A DNA stretch of 64,000 bases from a virus, in the IMG/VR virus record IMGVR_UViG_3300050343_000258, positions 1-64,000 of that record, one strand, 5' to 3'. Every line of letters starts with the position of its first letter. Position 1 is the stretch's first letter. The notes below the pieces were generated by a model. That model searched no databases, was not told the DNA's origin, and was given only the letters and a program-made list of their open reading frames with translations. This document shows positions 19,930 through 28,792 of this stretch, piece by piece. The translations under genes and the position numbers were made by a program.

Positions 19930-21923
19930 CACCATTTAAAAAGTGGTACATAAAAAATATTGAATTCTCTAACTTTCTATCATTTGGTGACAAACAAGTT
20001 TTAGATTTTGAAAAAGTAGAAGGTATTACTGCGGTAGAATCTAATCCACCTAACTTTGGTGGTAAAACAGTTTTGACTGTAGACCTTTTACTATTTTTAT
20101 TCTTTAACACGACAACTAAGACTAATAAGGCTGAAGAAATATTTAATCGATTTAGAAATAAAGATAAAGTAGTAGTTAAAGGTGAAATTCAAATTGATGG
20201 TGAGGATTACATCATAGTTAGGGAAGTCAATCGTAAACTAAAAAGAAATAAAACAGATTACACTGTTAGTACTAGTTTAGAATTTTTCAAAAAATTGTCT
20301 GACGGTAGTTTACAAAATTTTACAGGTGAACAAAGAAGGGAAACCGAAGAGTTTATAAAGAAATCTATAGGAACTATGGATGATTTCTTAATGACTATAC
20401 TAACTACTTCGACTAATTTAGAGGAATTAATTGATTCTAAACCCACCGCTAGAGGACAAGTTTTATCAAGATTTTTAGGGTTAGATTCTCTTAAGTTAAA
20501 AGAAGACGTAGCTAAAGAAATTACTTCAAACTATAGTAAGGGAATGATTTCAAATATATATAATATTGAATCATTAAAGGAAGAGATTGAAATTGCGAAA
20601 ATCGATATTGAACAAGAGAATTTAAACATACTGAAATATGTTGATGAACTTAGTGATGTTAATAGTCGTATTGAGAAAGGTCAGGGTTATAGAGACGATT
20701 TGATTAGAAAAAAACACATAGGGTTAGATGATGAGTTACTTAGAATTAACCCTGAATCAATGAAAGATGAGATTAAAGAATATGGGTCAAAAATAGGTGT
20801 AGCACTTAAAGAACTTACTTCAATCAATGTAGTTGAACCTTCAAAATATTACCATGAAGATGAACACGACCAAATAAAAGAAAAGTTATCAACTGAAAAG
20901 GTTAATGAGGGTACAATGTCTTCGAAAAAAGAAGATATCATTGAAGAATTAAAAACGTTTGAAGATGGATTAGAGTGTCAATACTGTGGTATCGTTTTGG
21001 CTCAGTCAACTTACACAGAAAAGAGAAAAAAAGAATTAGAGGATATTAATATAGGTATAAGTCGTTCTACTCTTAAATTAAAGGAGTTGTCACTTCAAGA
21101 ACAATCTTTCGTAAATCTTAAAAAAGATTTTGATACCTATGAAAGAAACAAACTTATAAAGGAAAAATTTGAAATTCAACTTGAAACTTTGGAACTTAAA
21201 AAAGGTAGTTTGGAAGATAAACTTAAAAGATTCAAAGAGGTTCAAATAAAATTAGAGGAAAATAAAAAAATTGATGAGACCATTCTCAAAGCAGATATGA
21301 GGTTGGATGTTTTAACAGTTGAAAGAGACGGTGTTAATACTAAAATAAGTGATTCAAAAAATAATATTAAAAACCGTAATTCTAAGATTGATGAGAATAA
21401 TAGTTTTATTATTAGAATAAAAGATGAAGAAAAGAAATTAAGGTTATATAAAATTTACTTAGAATTATTTGGTAAAAAAGGTATAACCAAAATGATTATG
21501 AGAAGTATGACACCGGTAATTAATTCAGAATTACAAAGGTTATTGATTGATTCTGCAGAGTTTAAATTGGAGGTTAGGATATCTGAAAAAGATGAGGTTG
21601 AATTTTGGATGATAGATAATAATACTGGTATTGAAAAATTAATGAGTTCAGGTTCAGGATATGAAAGGTCTATAGCTTCATTGGCGTTAAGGGCGGTTTT
21701 AAGTAAGGTATGTTCTTTACCGAAACCAAACATAGTTGTGTTTGATGAGGTATTTGGTAAAATATCTAATGAGAATTTAGAAATGGTGTCTCAATTCTTC
21801 CAAAAGATTAAAGAGTATTTCGAGAAAATATTTGTGATAACTCATAATCCTTTAGTTAGTCAATGGGCCGATAGTGTGGTAAAAATAAATAAAGATAATA
21901 ACGTTTCAAAAGTAGAACAATGA
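19926..21923 (+). CDS. gp46/Rad50/SbcC-like ATPase
   Basis: An SMC-type ATPase of about 665 residues. The Walker A site is NPPNFGGKTVLT near residue 44. Long coiled coils flank a zinc hook with CQYC (Cys codons at 20976 and 20985). The ABC signature is SSGSGYERSIASLALRA and Walker B is NIVVFDEVFGKIS, followed by the switch His in FVITHNPL. It pairs with the gp47-like nuclease for DNA end processing. The start is unclear: the coding sequence FKKWYIKNIEFSNFLSFG is preceded by no ATG, GTG or TTG in frame back to a stop at 19901. The nearest later start (TTG at 20073) would delete Walker A. I place it provisionally at the ATA codon at 19926. Confidence 0.8.
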   Translation: MTPFKKWYIKNIEFSNFLSFGDKQVLDFEKVEGITAVESNPPNFGGKTVLTVDLLLFLFFNTTTKTNKAEEIFNRFRNKDKVVVKGEIQIDGEDYIIVREVNRKLKRNKTDYTVSTSLEFFKKLSDGSLQNFTGEQRRETEEFIKKSIGTMDDFLMTILTTSTNLEELIDSKPTARGQVLSRFLGLDSLKLKEDVAKEITSNYSKGMISNIYNIESLKEEIEIAKIDIEQENLNILKYVDELSDVNSRIEKGQGYRDDLIRKKHIGLDDELLRINPESMKDEIKEYGSKIGVALKELTSINVVEPSKYYHEDEHDQIKEKLSTEKVNEGTMSSKKEDIIEELKTFEDGLECQYCGIVLAQSTYTEKRKKELEDINIGISRSTLKLKELSLQEQSFVNLKKDFDTYERNKLIKEKFEIQLETLELKKGSLEDKLKRFKEVQIKLEENKKIDETILKADMRLDVLTVERDGVNTKISDSKNNIKNRNSKIDENNSFIIRIKDEEKKLRLYKIYLELFGKKGITKMIMRSMTPVINSELQRLLIDSAEFKLEVRISEKDEVEFWMIDNNTGIEKLMSSGSGYERSIASLALRAVLSKVCSLPKPNIVVFDEVFGKISNENLEMVSQFFQKIKEYFEKIFVITHNPLVSQWADSVVKINKDNNVSKVEQ

Positions 21924-22825
21924 TAAAAATAGTAGTTACAGGTGGAATGGGGTTCATAGGGTCACATTTCGTAAACAAATTAAATAGTGAGATAAATGAT
22001 TGTGAAATAACAGTTATAGATAAACTCACATATGCATCTAACCCTAACAATATCAATACTCAGGTTAAATTTATTAAAGAAGATATATGTAATTTGACTG
22101 AATTACCTGACTGTGATTACGTAGTTCATTTTGCGGCTGAATCACATGTAGATAACTCAATCAAAGATGGTAGACCATTTGTAAGGACTAACGTTGAGGG
22201 TACGTTTAATATGGTTGAATTAGCACTAAAGGTTAAAGGTCTAAAGAAATTTATACATATTTCTACAGATGAAGTATATGGGGATATGAATGATTATGGT
22301 TTAGAGGTGTCCGCTGATGAAGAATTTTCGTTGGTTGGGTCATCATACTATTCTGCAACTAAAGCCTCCTCAGACTTAATAGTGCAGTCAGCTGGTAGGA
22401 CATTTGGGTTACCTTACGTGATTACTAGAACCTGTAATAATTTTGGTGAAAATCAACACTCCGAAAAGATGGTACCAAAAATAATTAAAATGATTAAAGA
22501 ATGATGAGTCTATTCCGGTCTACGGTGATGGTGAACAGATTAGAGAATGGATACATGCCGATGATAATGCGAAATCAATAATTAATATAATGTTATCGGA
22601 TGAAGTTAATCAAGTTTTTAATATTGGTAGTGGTTATCGTATAACTAATAATGAATTAATTAAAATTGTATCTGAGATAGTTGGAAAAGATGTTAAGTTT
22701 GAACTATGTAAAAGATAGATTAGGTCATGATAGAAAATATGCGTTAGACATATCTAAATATAATGATAAATTTGGGACTAAATTATATTGACCTTAAAGA
22801 GTGGTTGACAAAAATTATAGGGTAA
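21920..22825 (+). CDS. rmlB: dTDP-glucose 4,6-dehydratase-like SDR enzyme (three frameshifts)
   Basis: An extended SDR. GGMGFIGSHFV is the NAD-binding loop, STDEVYGD and YYSATKASSD (YxxxK) form the active site, and NNFGENQHSEKM and GDGEQIREWIHADD match the RmlB family. About 300 residues is slightly short for RmlB (about 350). Indels near 22499, 22705 and 22780 break the frame, but sequence resumes exactly where the family expects. The usual reaction is dTDP-glucose to dTDP-4-keto-6-deoxyglucose. The product could feed glycan modification of virion proteins or DNA. Its start overlaps the gp46 stop (ATGA). Confidence 0.75.
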
Positions 22826-22826
22826 A

Positions 22827-23281
22827 ATGGAATGGGATAGATATTTTTTAAATATTGCGGAACAGGTAAAAGAAAAGAGTAAGGATAAGAGGACACATAT
22901 TGGTGCAGTAATTGTCGGAAAAGATAATGAAATTGTATCAACAGGTTATAACTCTTTTCCTCGTGGTATTAATGATAATATTGAAGAAAGACAGGAACGA
23001 CCTGAAAAGTATTATTGGATTGAACACGCCAGAGAGAAACGCTATATATAACGCGGCACGTATAGGTGTTAGTTTAAGAGAAAGTACAATGTACTTAACC
23101 TGTGGTATACCATGTAGTGATTGTGCTAAAGGTATAATAAGTTCGGGGATTAAAAGAATACACTGTAAGATAAAAGACACCACTAGAAATAGAGAATATT
23201 GGGACGAACACGCAAAAAGAAGTTTACAAATGTTTTAAAGAAAGCGGTGTTGAGGTAATTTTTTACAATGATAACGTTTAA
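22827..23281 (+). CDS. dCMP deaminase-like enzyme (two frameshifts)
   Basis: Cytidine/dCMP deaminase fold of about 150 residues. The catalytic HAE is found in EHAERNAIYNAA after removing an extra A near 23032, and the second zinc motif is CGIPCSDCAKGI. Another extra T near 23237 separates the C-terminal KESGVEVIFYND. The enzyme normally converts dCMP to dUMP for thymidylate synthesis and is common in large lytic phages. It begins 1 base after the RmlB-like stop. Confidence 0.8.
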
Positions 23282-23296
23282 TTGAAATTTTTTTAT

Positions 23297-23304
23297 TATC
23301 TTTG
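23297..23304 (+). promoter_or_regulatory. Host-type -7 promoter box TATCTTTG
   Basis: TATCTTTG is an exact match to the Bacteroidetes -7 consensus TAnnTTTG. It lies 18 bases before the start at 23323. No clean TTTG is found 19 bases upstream. This fits recognition by the host primary sigma factor. Confidence 0.5.
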
Positions 23305-23322
23305 TAGTCTAAACTTATAGAT

Positions 23323-23653
23323 ATGGAAAATATAGATTTAAATAAAGAAATGGCTTGGGTTACTTTCCTTCATGATGGATGGGAGAAATTCAGTAAGAGA
23401 TAACCTTTAACACCAAAGACAATGGGTAAATACTTAAAGCAAGGATTTGTAAGAGAGTTGGAATGGAAACTTAATAGAGAAGAAATCTCTTACTCTAAAA
23501 TGGTAGAGTTGATGGAAGAAGAATGCATTAAGAACTACAATGCAGAAACCTTTAAAACCAAAGAGAGATGACTTTGACGATAGGAATAAAGTGGTTGACA
23601 TGTGGAGAAGTAATGGGTTAAACGTATTTCAAGTTGCGGAGGGAGATTTTTAA
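23323..23653 (+). CDS. Small hypothetical protein (frame-disrupted)
   Basis: The frame begins MENIDLNKEMAWVTFLHDGW, meets an in-frame TAA at 23401, and continues in the same phase as PLTPKTMGKYLKQGF. An extra A near 23558 then shifts it; removing it gives KPKRDDFDDRNKVVDMW to the stop at 23653. Either one gene of about 110 residues with errors, or a 26-codon leader and a second gene from the ATG at 23422. The promoter box at 23297 supports the upstream start. The family is not recognised. Confidence 0.4.
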
Positions 23654-23678
23654 AAAATATTAATTTAAAATAAATAAA

Positions 23679-24216
23679 ATGGTAAAAGAGTTAACATACA
23701 AGAAAAGAGGGACAGACGAGTACTATCCACCACTAAAATATTATAAAATGAGAGATGGTACACATATTGCCACCTATCAAGGATTTAGAGGGGATAACCC
23801 TGATTTAGACTTTATTGTAAAATATAGGGAACCTGGAAAACGATTAAGAACCCCAAGTCATACTCATTGGATTGTTGATTTACTTGTTAAGTGTGAATAC
23901 AATAAAGGTTTGGTTAGAGGTTTCGTATATAATATGTTAGACAAGTATGACCAAATGGAACCATTTAAGACTACTGATGAAAGAGATAATTACGAATTAA
24001 AAGTTAAAGATGAGTTGGATGAAGTATACAATGAACTAAACGGTCACGGATACTATCAAATGGATACCTTAACAACATTTATTGAACTATTTATTAGATG
24101 TGAAAAACAAAGTGAAGGTGCGTTTATGTTTTAAAGCCTTATTGCAGTTAATCTTAGATTACTGTGATGGAATAAAAGATTTTTACCAAATAGTTGGTTA
24201 TTCAAAAAGAGTGTAG
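23679..24216 (+). CDS. Hypothetical protein (one frameshift)
   Basis: A protein of about 178 residues, basic at the N-terminus (VKELTYKKRGTDEYYPPLKY). After the apparent stop at 24134, deletion of one T restores KALLQLILDYCDGIKDFYQI to a stop at 24216, one base before the epimerase gene. No known motif was recognised. Confidence 0.5.
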
Positions 24217-24217
24217 T

Positions 24218-25078
24218 ATGAACATATTAGTTACAGGGGGTGCAGGTTTTGTAGGTTCTAACCTAATAAAAAGTATAGTTAATAAATATCCTAGTTATAA
24301 AGTAATCTCTGTTGACAACTATTTTACAGGTAAAAAAAGAAAATCATATTGATTCGCCAAATGTGACTTACGTAGACATATCAGTTAATGATTACATCGA
24401 TAGTGGTGGGGGTATTATTCCCGATGTCGTATATCACTTTGGTGAATATTCAAGAATAGTTAAATCTTTTGATGATGTTGATTACCTTATTGAGACTAAT
24501 TTATATTCAACATCTAAGTTAATTGAAAAGTGTAAACAATGGGGTAGTAAGTTAATTTATTCGGCATCATCATCAAAGTTTGGAAATGATGGTGAAGATG
24601 AAAGCTTATCCCCTTATTCTTGGGTTAAAGCTAAGATGGTTGAATTAATCAAAAATTATGGTAAGTGGTACGATTTAAATTATGAAATTGTTTATTTTTA
24701 TAATGTTTATGGTCCCTTGTCAAATAACTGATGGTGATTACGCGACTGTTATAGGTATATTTGAAAGACAATATAATAATGGGGAAAATTTAACGGTTGT
24801 TGAACCAGGTAACCAACAGAGAGATTTTACACATGTTGGTGATATTGTGGACGGGTTAATACTGATAAGTGAACAGAGTAAAAAACCATGAGTGGCATCT
24901 TAGAAGTGGTGTTAATCATACTATAATACAGATAGCCGAGATGTTTGGTGATTGGGAGTTTATACCTGAAAGACGAGGAGAAAGATTTACTAGTGAGGAG
25001 TTTAAAACTGATACTGAGGAGATTTTAAATTGGAAACCAAAACATTTAATAGAGAATTATATTAATTCAGTAAAATAA
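24218..25078 (+). CDS. NAD-dependent epimerase/dehydratase (three frameshifts)
   Basis: An extended SDR of about 285 residues. GGAGFVGSNLI is the nucleotide-binding loop, SASSSKFGN and SPYSWVKAK carry the Ser and Tyr-x-x-x-Lys of the active site, and RDFTHVGDIVDGL is the substrate-side motif typical of UDP-glucose 4-epimerase-like enzymes. Extra bases in an A-run near 24335, in CCC near 24717 and in an A-run near 24884 break it. Substrate cannot be fixed from sequence. UDP-hexose epimerisation is plausible and would supply UDP-galactose, the first donor in collagen glycosylation, but that link is inference. Confidence 0.7.
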
Positions 25079-25089
25079 CTTTCTTACGT

Positions 25090-25120
25090 TTTGTAGATTA
25101 GAATTAATGTCGTATATTTG
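25090..25120 (+). promoter_or_regulatory. Host-type promoter TTTG-N19-TATATTTG
   Basis: TTTG at 25090-25093 and TATATTTG at 25113-25120 are 19 bases apart, matching the Bacteroidetes promoter consensus (TTTG at -33, TAnnTTTG at -7). The start codon at 25139 is 18 bases beyond. This is the best host-type promoter in the window together with the one at 38239. Confidence 0.7.
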
Positions 25121-25138
25121 TAAAACAAACAAGGAAAT

Positions 25139-25690
25139 ATGGCAAAAAAATACGACATAATTGAAACAACTACAGTTGAGACTCGTTGGGGTGGGGAAGT
25201 GACTAGAAAAAAAATCAAAGACACGTATTTCAGGGACTCAAACGTTATCGCTCAATCACAAAGTAAAGTTGCGAAGTCTGAACGTAACGATTGTGTGGTT
25301 AGAGCATTTATGATGTCATTAGACTTACCTTACGATAAGGCTCACAAATTTGTCTCTGATAAATTTAATCGAACAAATTGTAAAGGGACTTACACTTCAG
25401 TTTATCTTAAAAATATTTTAGGTAAACAAAAAAATGGTAAGAAAATGAGACTTATGGGTTACCATCCAACAAAGTCTTTCGGAGGTAGAAAAAAACTTAC
25501 CAACCCTAAATATAAAAAAGAAACGGGGTATACAGTTAAGTCTTTTATGGAACAACACCCAAAAGGCAATTACTTTATGATTGTTAAGGGACACGCATTA
25601 GCTTTGGTAGATGGTATTCTTTACGGTAATTCAGATGAACAGTACAATGGTTTTCGTAGACAAGTACATTACGTAATTAAGTGTCAGTGA
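25139..25690 (+). CDS. Papain-like cysteine peptidase-like protein
   Basis: A 183-residue protein with a Cys at the start of a helix (RNDCVVRAFMMSL, about residue 56) and a later His in a beta-strand (VKGHALALVDGILYGN, about residue 152), the order and spacing of papain-fold or C39-like enzymes. The region between is basic. It has its own host-type promoter, suggesting early expression. It could process host or phage proteins. The peptidase call rests on these motifs only. Confidence 0.5.
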   Translation: MAKKYDIIETTTVETRWGGEVTRKKIKDTYFRDSNVIAQSQSKVAKSERNDCVVRAFMMSLDLPYDKAHKFVSDKFNRTNCKGTYTSVYLKNILGKQKNGKKMRLMGYHPTKSFGGRKKLTNPKYKKETGYTVKSFMEQHPKGNYFMIVKGHALALVDGILYGNSDEQYNGFRRQVHYVIKCQ

Positions 25691-25694
25691 TTAT

Positions 25695-25856
25695 ATGAGT
25701 GTTGACATGTTTGTAATTGGTGAGACGGTTAGTTGGTTAGATTCGACATACATTATTCAGGAAGTTAGAGAAGATGGTTTAATTTTAAAACAAAATTTTA
25801 GTATAGGTACGGTATTGACAAAACCAGTAAAATTTAGCGAAGTTGTGAAGATATAG
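25695..25856 (+). CDS. Small hypothetical protein
   Basis: A 53-residue open frame (MSVDMFVIGETVSWLDSTYI...) starting 4 bases after the previous stop. The content is a strand-rich pattern resembling a small beta-barrel (GETVSWL, GLILKQNF, SIGTVLTKPVKF). No family recognised. Confidence 0.4.
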   Translation: MSVDMFVIGETVSWLDSTYIIQEVREDGLILKQNFSIGTVLTKPVKFSEVVKI

Positions 25857-25889
25857 TGTTAAATATTTTTTTTATAGATAAATCTGCCG

Positions 25890-25897
25890 TATATTTG
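25890..25897 (+). promoter_or_regulatory. Host-type -7 promoter box TATATTTG
   Basis: An exact TAnnTTTG element 40 bases before the start at 25938. The expected -33 position holds TTTT instead of TTTG. Confidence 0.5.
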
Positions 25898-25937
25898 TAG
25901 AACAATAAGGGTTTAACAATATAAAAAAAGGAAAGAT

Positions 25938-26402
25938 ATGTATATTAAAGAGTATAACAACGTAATGGGTAAAGGGTTTTCAGTAGAGCAATCAGTTAAT
26001 GGTAAAATGTGTAAATTCATGGTAAATGATAACGGTTTTGATTCTGAAACTGAGTATGAGTACAGAGCAATCACTAAGTGTGTTGCAGGGTTTCTAACGA
26101 TTTCAGAGGGTAAAGGTAAACTTTCACAGATTGCCACTCGATGGGAAAAGAATCGACTACATACCCTTGAAGTAAAAAACCAATACGGTAACTATCAAAC
26201 GGTCTTAGCTATGAAAGCTAGTAAATTCTACATAATTGATAAAGTTATTATCGAGAATTTAACGGTTGGAGATATCCACTCTGGTTTTCCTAAGATGGCT
26301 GACTATAATCACTGGAAATCCATCGGTTCTAAAACATGGGCCGACCCCGCTTACGGAGTGTTAGTAGATAGTTTTAAAAACATAACTCTTCAAATGGTTT
26401 AA
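25938..26402 (+). CDS. Hypothetical 154-residue protein
   Basis: A mixed protein with motifs FMVNDNGFDSETEYEYRAI, IATRWEKNRLHTLEV and DYNHWKSIGSKTWADP. No family was recognised. It is transcribed alone, with a host-type promoter in front and a strong terminator immediately after the stop. Confidence 0.5.
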   Translation: MYIKEYNNVMGKGFSVEQSVNGKMCKFMVNDNGFDSETEYEYRAITKCVAGFLTISEGKGKLSQIATRWEKNRLHTLEVKNQYGNYQTVLAMKASKFYIIDKVIIENLTVGDIHSGFPKMADYNHWKSIGSKTWADPAYGVLVDSFKNITLQMV

Positions 26403-26409
26403 ACCATAA

Positions 26410-26435
26410 AAAAACCCACCGATTGGTGGGTTTTT
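26410..26435. terminator. Bidirectional intrinsic terminator
   Basis: AAAAACCCACC (26410-26420), loop GATT, GGTGGGTTTTT (26425-26435): an 11-base-pair perfect stem with A/T tracts on both sides. It lies between the convergent genes ending at 26402 (+) and 26455 (-), so it can stop transcripts from both strands. Confidence 0.85.
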
Positions 26436-26454
26436 AGTTTTATTATGTTAAGAG

Positions 26455-27318
26455 TTAGAAGTCCATATTATCATACGGGTCTAATAAACTTCTTTGTTTA
26501 AATCCTACACCTCCAACATAAGTTTCTCTATTTTTAATTTGACTTCTGTAAAATTCTAACATTTTTTTAGCCACTGCTCTATCATATTCTTTATCATCTG
26601 TCTCAGGTACCATATCGTCAATATAAATTGACCCTCTAAACCTTCTTAAAGGTCCTTTGTGGTCGTAAATGTCATTAATGTCAGATTCATCCATCTCAAA
26701 GTCAAAATCATCTACAGGGTATTTAATAAACTCTTCTTCTTCGTCTTCGTCTTCATCAAATTGTTCTGAAACTACATTATTATGAAAATCTACACCCTCT
26801 AACGAGTTAAAAAAATCGACAAAGTCATCACGTTCATCATCCATCTTACTTATGTATTCTTCAGTTTCTCTGTAAGGTTGAAGTAAATCTGGATTTTCAC
26901 AATGAAAATCTACATGAGCTGCGTAGTCTTCCATTGTTACCACACCATCTTTATCTAAATCAAAATGCCTATAAAGTTCATTAGGACTTATGACACCATC
27001 TTTATTTTCATCTGCGGAATCTTCATTAATTGGTTCTGTTTCATCATCAATAACCATATCGGTCATATATTCTAACATCTTAGGTCCATAGATATCTAGT
27101 AAACGGTTTATAACAATCTTAGGATTTTTTCTCATGTATCTAACAATATCAGCAGGTATCTCACCACTGTATTTACCAAACACATTTTCTAATTCAGTTT
27201 CTCTTGGTGTTTTACTTATTTGAGGTTCGATAGTAAAATCTTGTTCAATAAGTTTTTTTTCTACGGCTTTTTGTATTATATTTGTAAGCTCAGATTCAGG
27301 AATGACAAGTTTTTTCAT
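26455..27318 (-). CDS. EF-hand calcium-binding acidic protein
   Basis: The true start is the ATG at 27318 (MKKLVIPESELTNIIQKAV); an upstream ATG would add an odd Asn/Lys-rich head and bypass the promoter motif. The 287-residue acidic protein has two consecutive EF-hand loops: DENKDGVISPNE and DLDKDGVVTMED, each with ligands at the canonical 1, 3, 5 and 12 positions. Calcium binding is therefore likely. The N-terminal helix resembles those of the genes at 33244 and 39262. The TATTTATAA motif precedes it on this strand. A virion-associated or late role is suggested by promoter class only. Confidence 0.65.
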   Translation of the reverse strand: MKKLVIPESELTNIIQKAVEKKLIEQDFTIEPQISKTPRETELENVFGKYSGEIPADIVRYMRKNPKIVINRLLDIYGPKMLEYMTDMVIDDETEPINEDSADENKDGVISPNELYRHFDLDKDGVVTMEDYAAHVDFHCENPDLLQPYRETEEYISKMDDERDDFVDFFNSLEGVDFHNNVVSEQFDEDEDEEEEFIKYPVDDFDFEMDESDINDIYDHKGPLRRFRGSIYIDDMVPETDDKEYDRAVAKKMLEFYRSQIKNRETYVGGVGFKQRSLLDPYDNMDF

Positions 27319-27334
27319 AATAATTTGTTTTTTC

Positions 27335-27343
27335 TTATAAATA
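27335..27343 (-). promoter_or_regulatory. TATTTATAA putative phage promoter (minus strand)
   Basis: Read on the minus strand, TATTTATAAG lies 16 bases before the ATG at 27318. The longer context TATATTTATAAGAAAA is shared exactly with the site before 39262. Confidence 0.45.
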
Positions 27344-27369
27344 TAATTAGAATTAAAAAAAAGTGTAAT

Positions 27370-27960
27370 ATGCAAGAAAAGTCTAAACCTTATATGTTGT
27401 TTATTTTTTCGGAGTTCGAAAAGGGTTCAACAATCCTAAAAGATATACCGTTACAATTATCACCAGTAAGTTCCTCAAAGTATCTCAAATACAACCATAC
27501 CGATACGCATGTGGTCTGTAATTTTGAATCAAATCTAAAATTTGAGGATTTAAGAGAATTTATTGACAGTACTATAGGATTAATTGTCGACCAGTGGTAT
27601 TTATTTGAACATCCTAATAAGATGGCGGTACATATTGATGATACGTTAAAATTGAATTTATTTGATTTAGAAACGGAAAATATGCAGTATGAAAAAATGC
27701 CTAATAAACAGGATGATGATGAAATGTTAAAGATTATGGATTACTTCTTACAGAATAGTATGAAGAATTTTGATAAAGATGAAATTGATAATATGTTTTA
27801 CAATGAAGAAGATTCTTTAATAAATGAGCTTAAATTGAAAAAAAATGTTACCTTTGTAAAACCAACATTAGATGAACTACTTGAAAAGGTTAAAGAAAGT
27901 GGTGTGGATAAATTAACTAAATACGAAAAACAAATATTAGACGAATATGCGAGAAATTAG
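27370..27960 (+). CDS. Hypothetical acidic protein
   Basis: The ATG at 27370 gives a 196-residue protein, preferred over upstream starts that read through the divergent promoter region. It has a strand-helix N-terminal region (KPYMLFIFSEFE) and an acidic middle, and ends with LDELLEKVKESGVDKLTKYE. It overlaps the sigma factor by 14 bases, so the two are likely translated together. The family is not recognised. Confidence 0.5.
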   Translation: MQEKSKPYMLFIFSEFEKGSTILKDIPLQLSPVSSSKYLKYNHTDTHVVCNFESNLKFEDLREFIDSTIGLIVDQWYLFEHPNKMAVHIDDTLKLNLFDLETENMQYEKMPNKQDDDEMLKIMDYFLQNSMKNFDKDEIDNMFYNEEDSLINELKLKKNVTFVKPTLDELLEKVKESGVDKLTKYEKQILDEYARN

Positions 27961-28756
27961 AGACAACAACAGTATGTATACATTAAATCAAGATGACATT
28001 CAAATGTACTTAAAAGACTTAAGACAAATCGATGTCATGACTCCCGAAAGAGAAAAAGAGTTATCGAATATAATGTGTTCGAATGACTGTACACAAGAAC
28101 AACGAGACTCAATTCACAAAGAATTGTTAGAAGGTAATCTCAGGTTTGTTATTACGGTCGCAAAACAATATCAGAATCAAGGGTTAGATATGTCAGATTT
28201 AATTGCTGAGGGTAACTATGGTTTAATGAAAGCAATCAAAAATTTTGATTGGACAAAAAAACTCAGGTTTATATCATACGCGGTTTGGTGGATTAAACAA
28301 TCTATTTTACAATCTCTTAATGAAAACTCAAGGACGATTAGGCTACCTGTTAATGTTGTTCAAGATTTATATAAAGCCAAAAAAGTCGCTCAAAAGACAA
28401 ATACTGAGTTAGATTCTAAATTTACAAGTCTACCAAAAACAACGTCAGTAGATAACTTTATTAATGACGAGGGAGACACTCTAATTGATTTACTTGAGAA
28501 TGTAGACTCAGTACAACCAGATGAAGGTTTTAACACTGCGGATGAGTTAAAACATAGGTTATTTGGTATTATGTCAGTACTTGACGACCGAGAACGAAAT
28601 ATTGTTGAAGAGTATTATGGGTTAACGGGCACACCAAGAACGCTTGAAGATATTGGGGGTGATTTTAGCCTAACTAAAGAAAGGGTTAGACAAATTAAAG
28701 AAAAGGCTTTACGTAAATTACGTAACGAAAGCTCTACTTTATTTGATTACTTATAA
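27947..28756 (+). CDS. Sigma-70 family RNA polymerase sigma factor
   Basis: A 269-residue primary-like sigma factor. Region 1.2 is YLKDLRQIDVMTPEREKELS. Region 2 is NLRFVITVAKQYQNQGLDMSD (first 20 residues quoted in two parts: NLRFVITVAKQ and YQNQGLDMSD), LIAEGNYGLMKAI and FISYAVWWIKQSI. Region 3 begins with RTIRLPVNVV and region 4 has RERNIVEEYYGLTG and LTKERVRQIKEKALRKLR, the helix-turn-helix that contacts the -35 or -33 element. It lacks region 1.1. It can redirect host RNA polymerase to phage promoters; the TATTTATAA motif upstream of late-type genes is a candidate target. An ATG at 27974 is an alternative start. Confidence 0.85.
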   Translation: MREIRDNNSMYTLNQDDIQMYLKDLRQIDVMTPEREKELSNIMCSNDCTQEQRDSIHKELLEGNLRFVITVAKQYQNQGLDMSDLIAEGNYGLMKAIKNFDWTKKLRFISYAVWWIKQSILQSLNENSRTIRLPVNVVQDLYKAKKVAQKTNTELDSKFTSLPKTTSVDNFINDEGDTLIDLLENVDSVQPDEGFNTADELKHRLFGIMSVLDDRERNIVEEYYGLTGTPRTLEDIGGDFSLTKERVRQIKEKALRKLRNESSTLFDYL

Positions 28757-28766
28757 GACTTTTAAC

Positions 28767-28774
28767 TATTTATA
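28767..28774 (+). promoter_or_regulatory. TATTTATA putative phage promoter before the lysis region
   Basis: TATTTATAG lies 18 bases before the start at 28793 and directly after the sigma factor gene. It matches the motif seen before virion and collagen genes. Confidence 0.4.
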
Positions 28775-28792
28775 GATAACTAAAATCACTTT

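Noticed and set aside
27335-27343. T4-type late promoter TATAAATA on the + strand
   Set aside because: TTATAAATA here reads as TATTTATAA for the minus-strand gene, with the same 16-base context as the site before 39262, so the minus-strand reading fits better.
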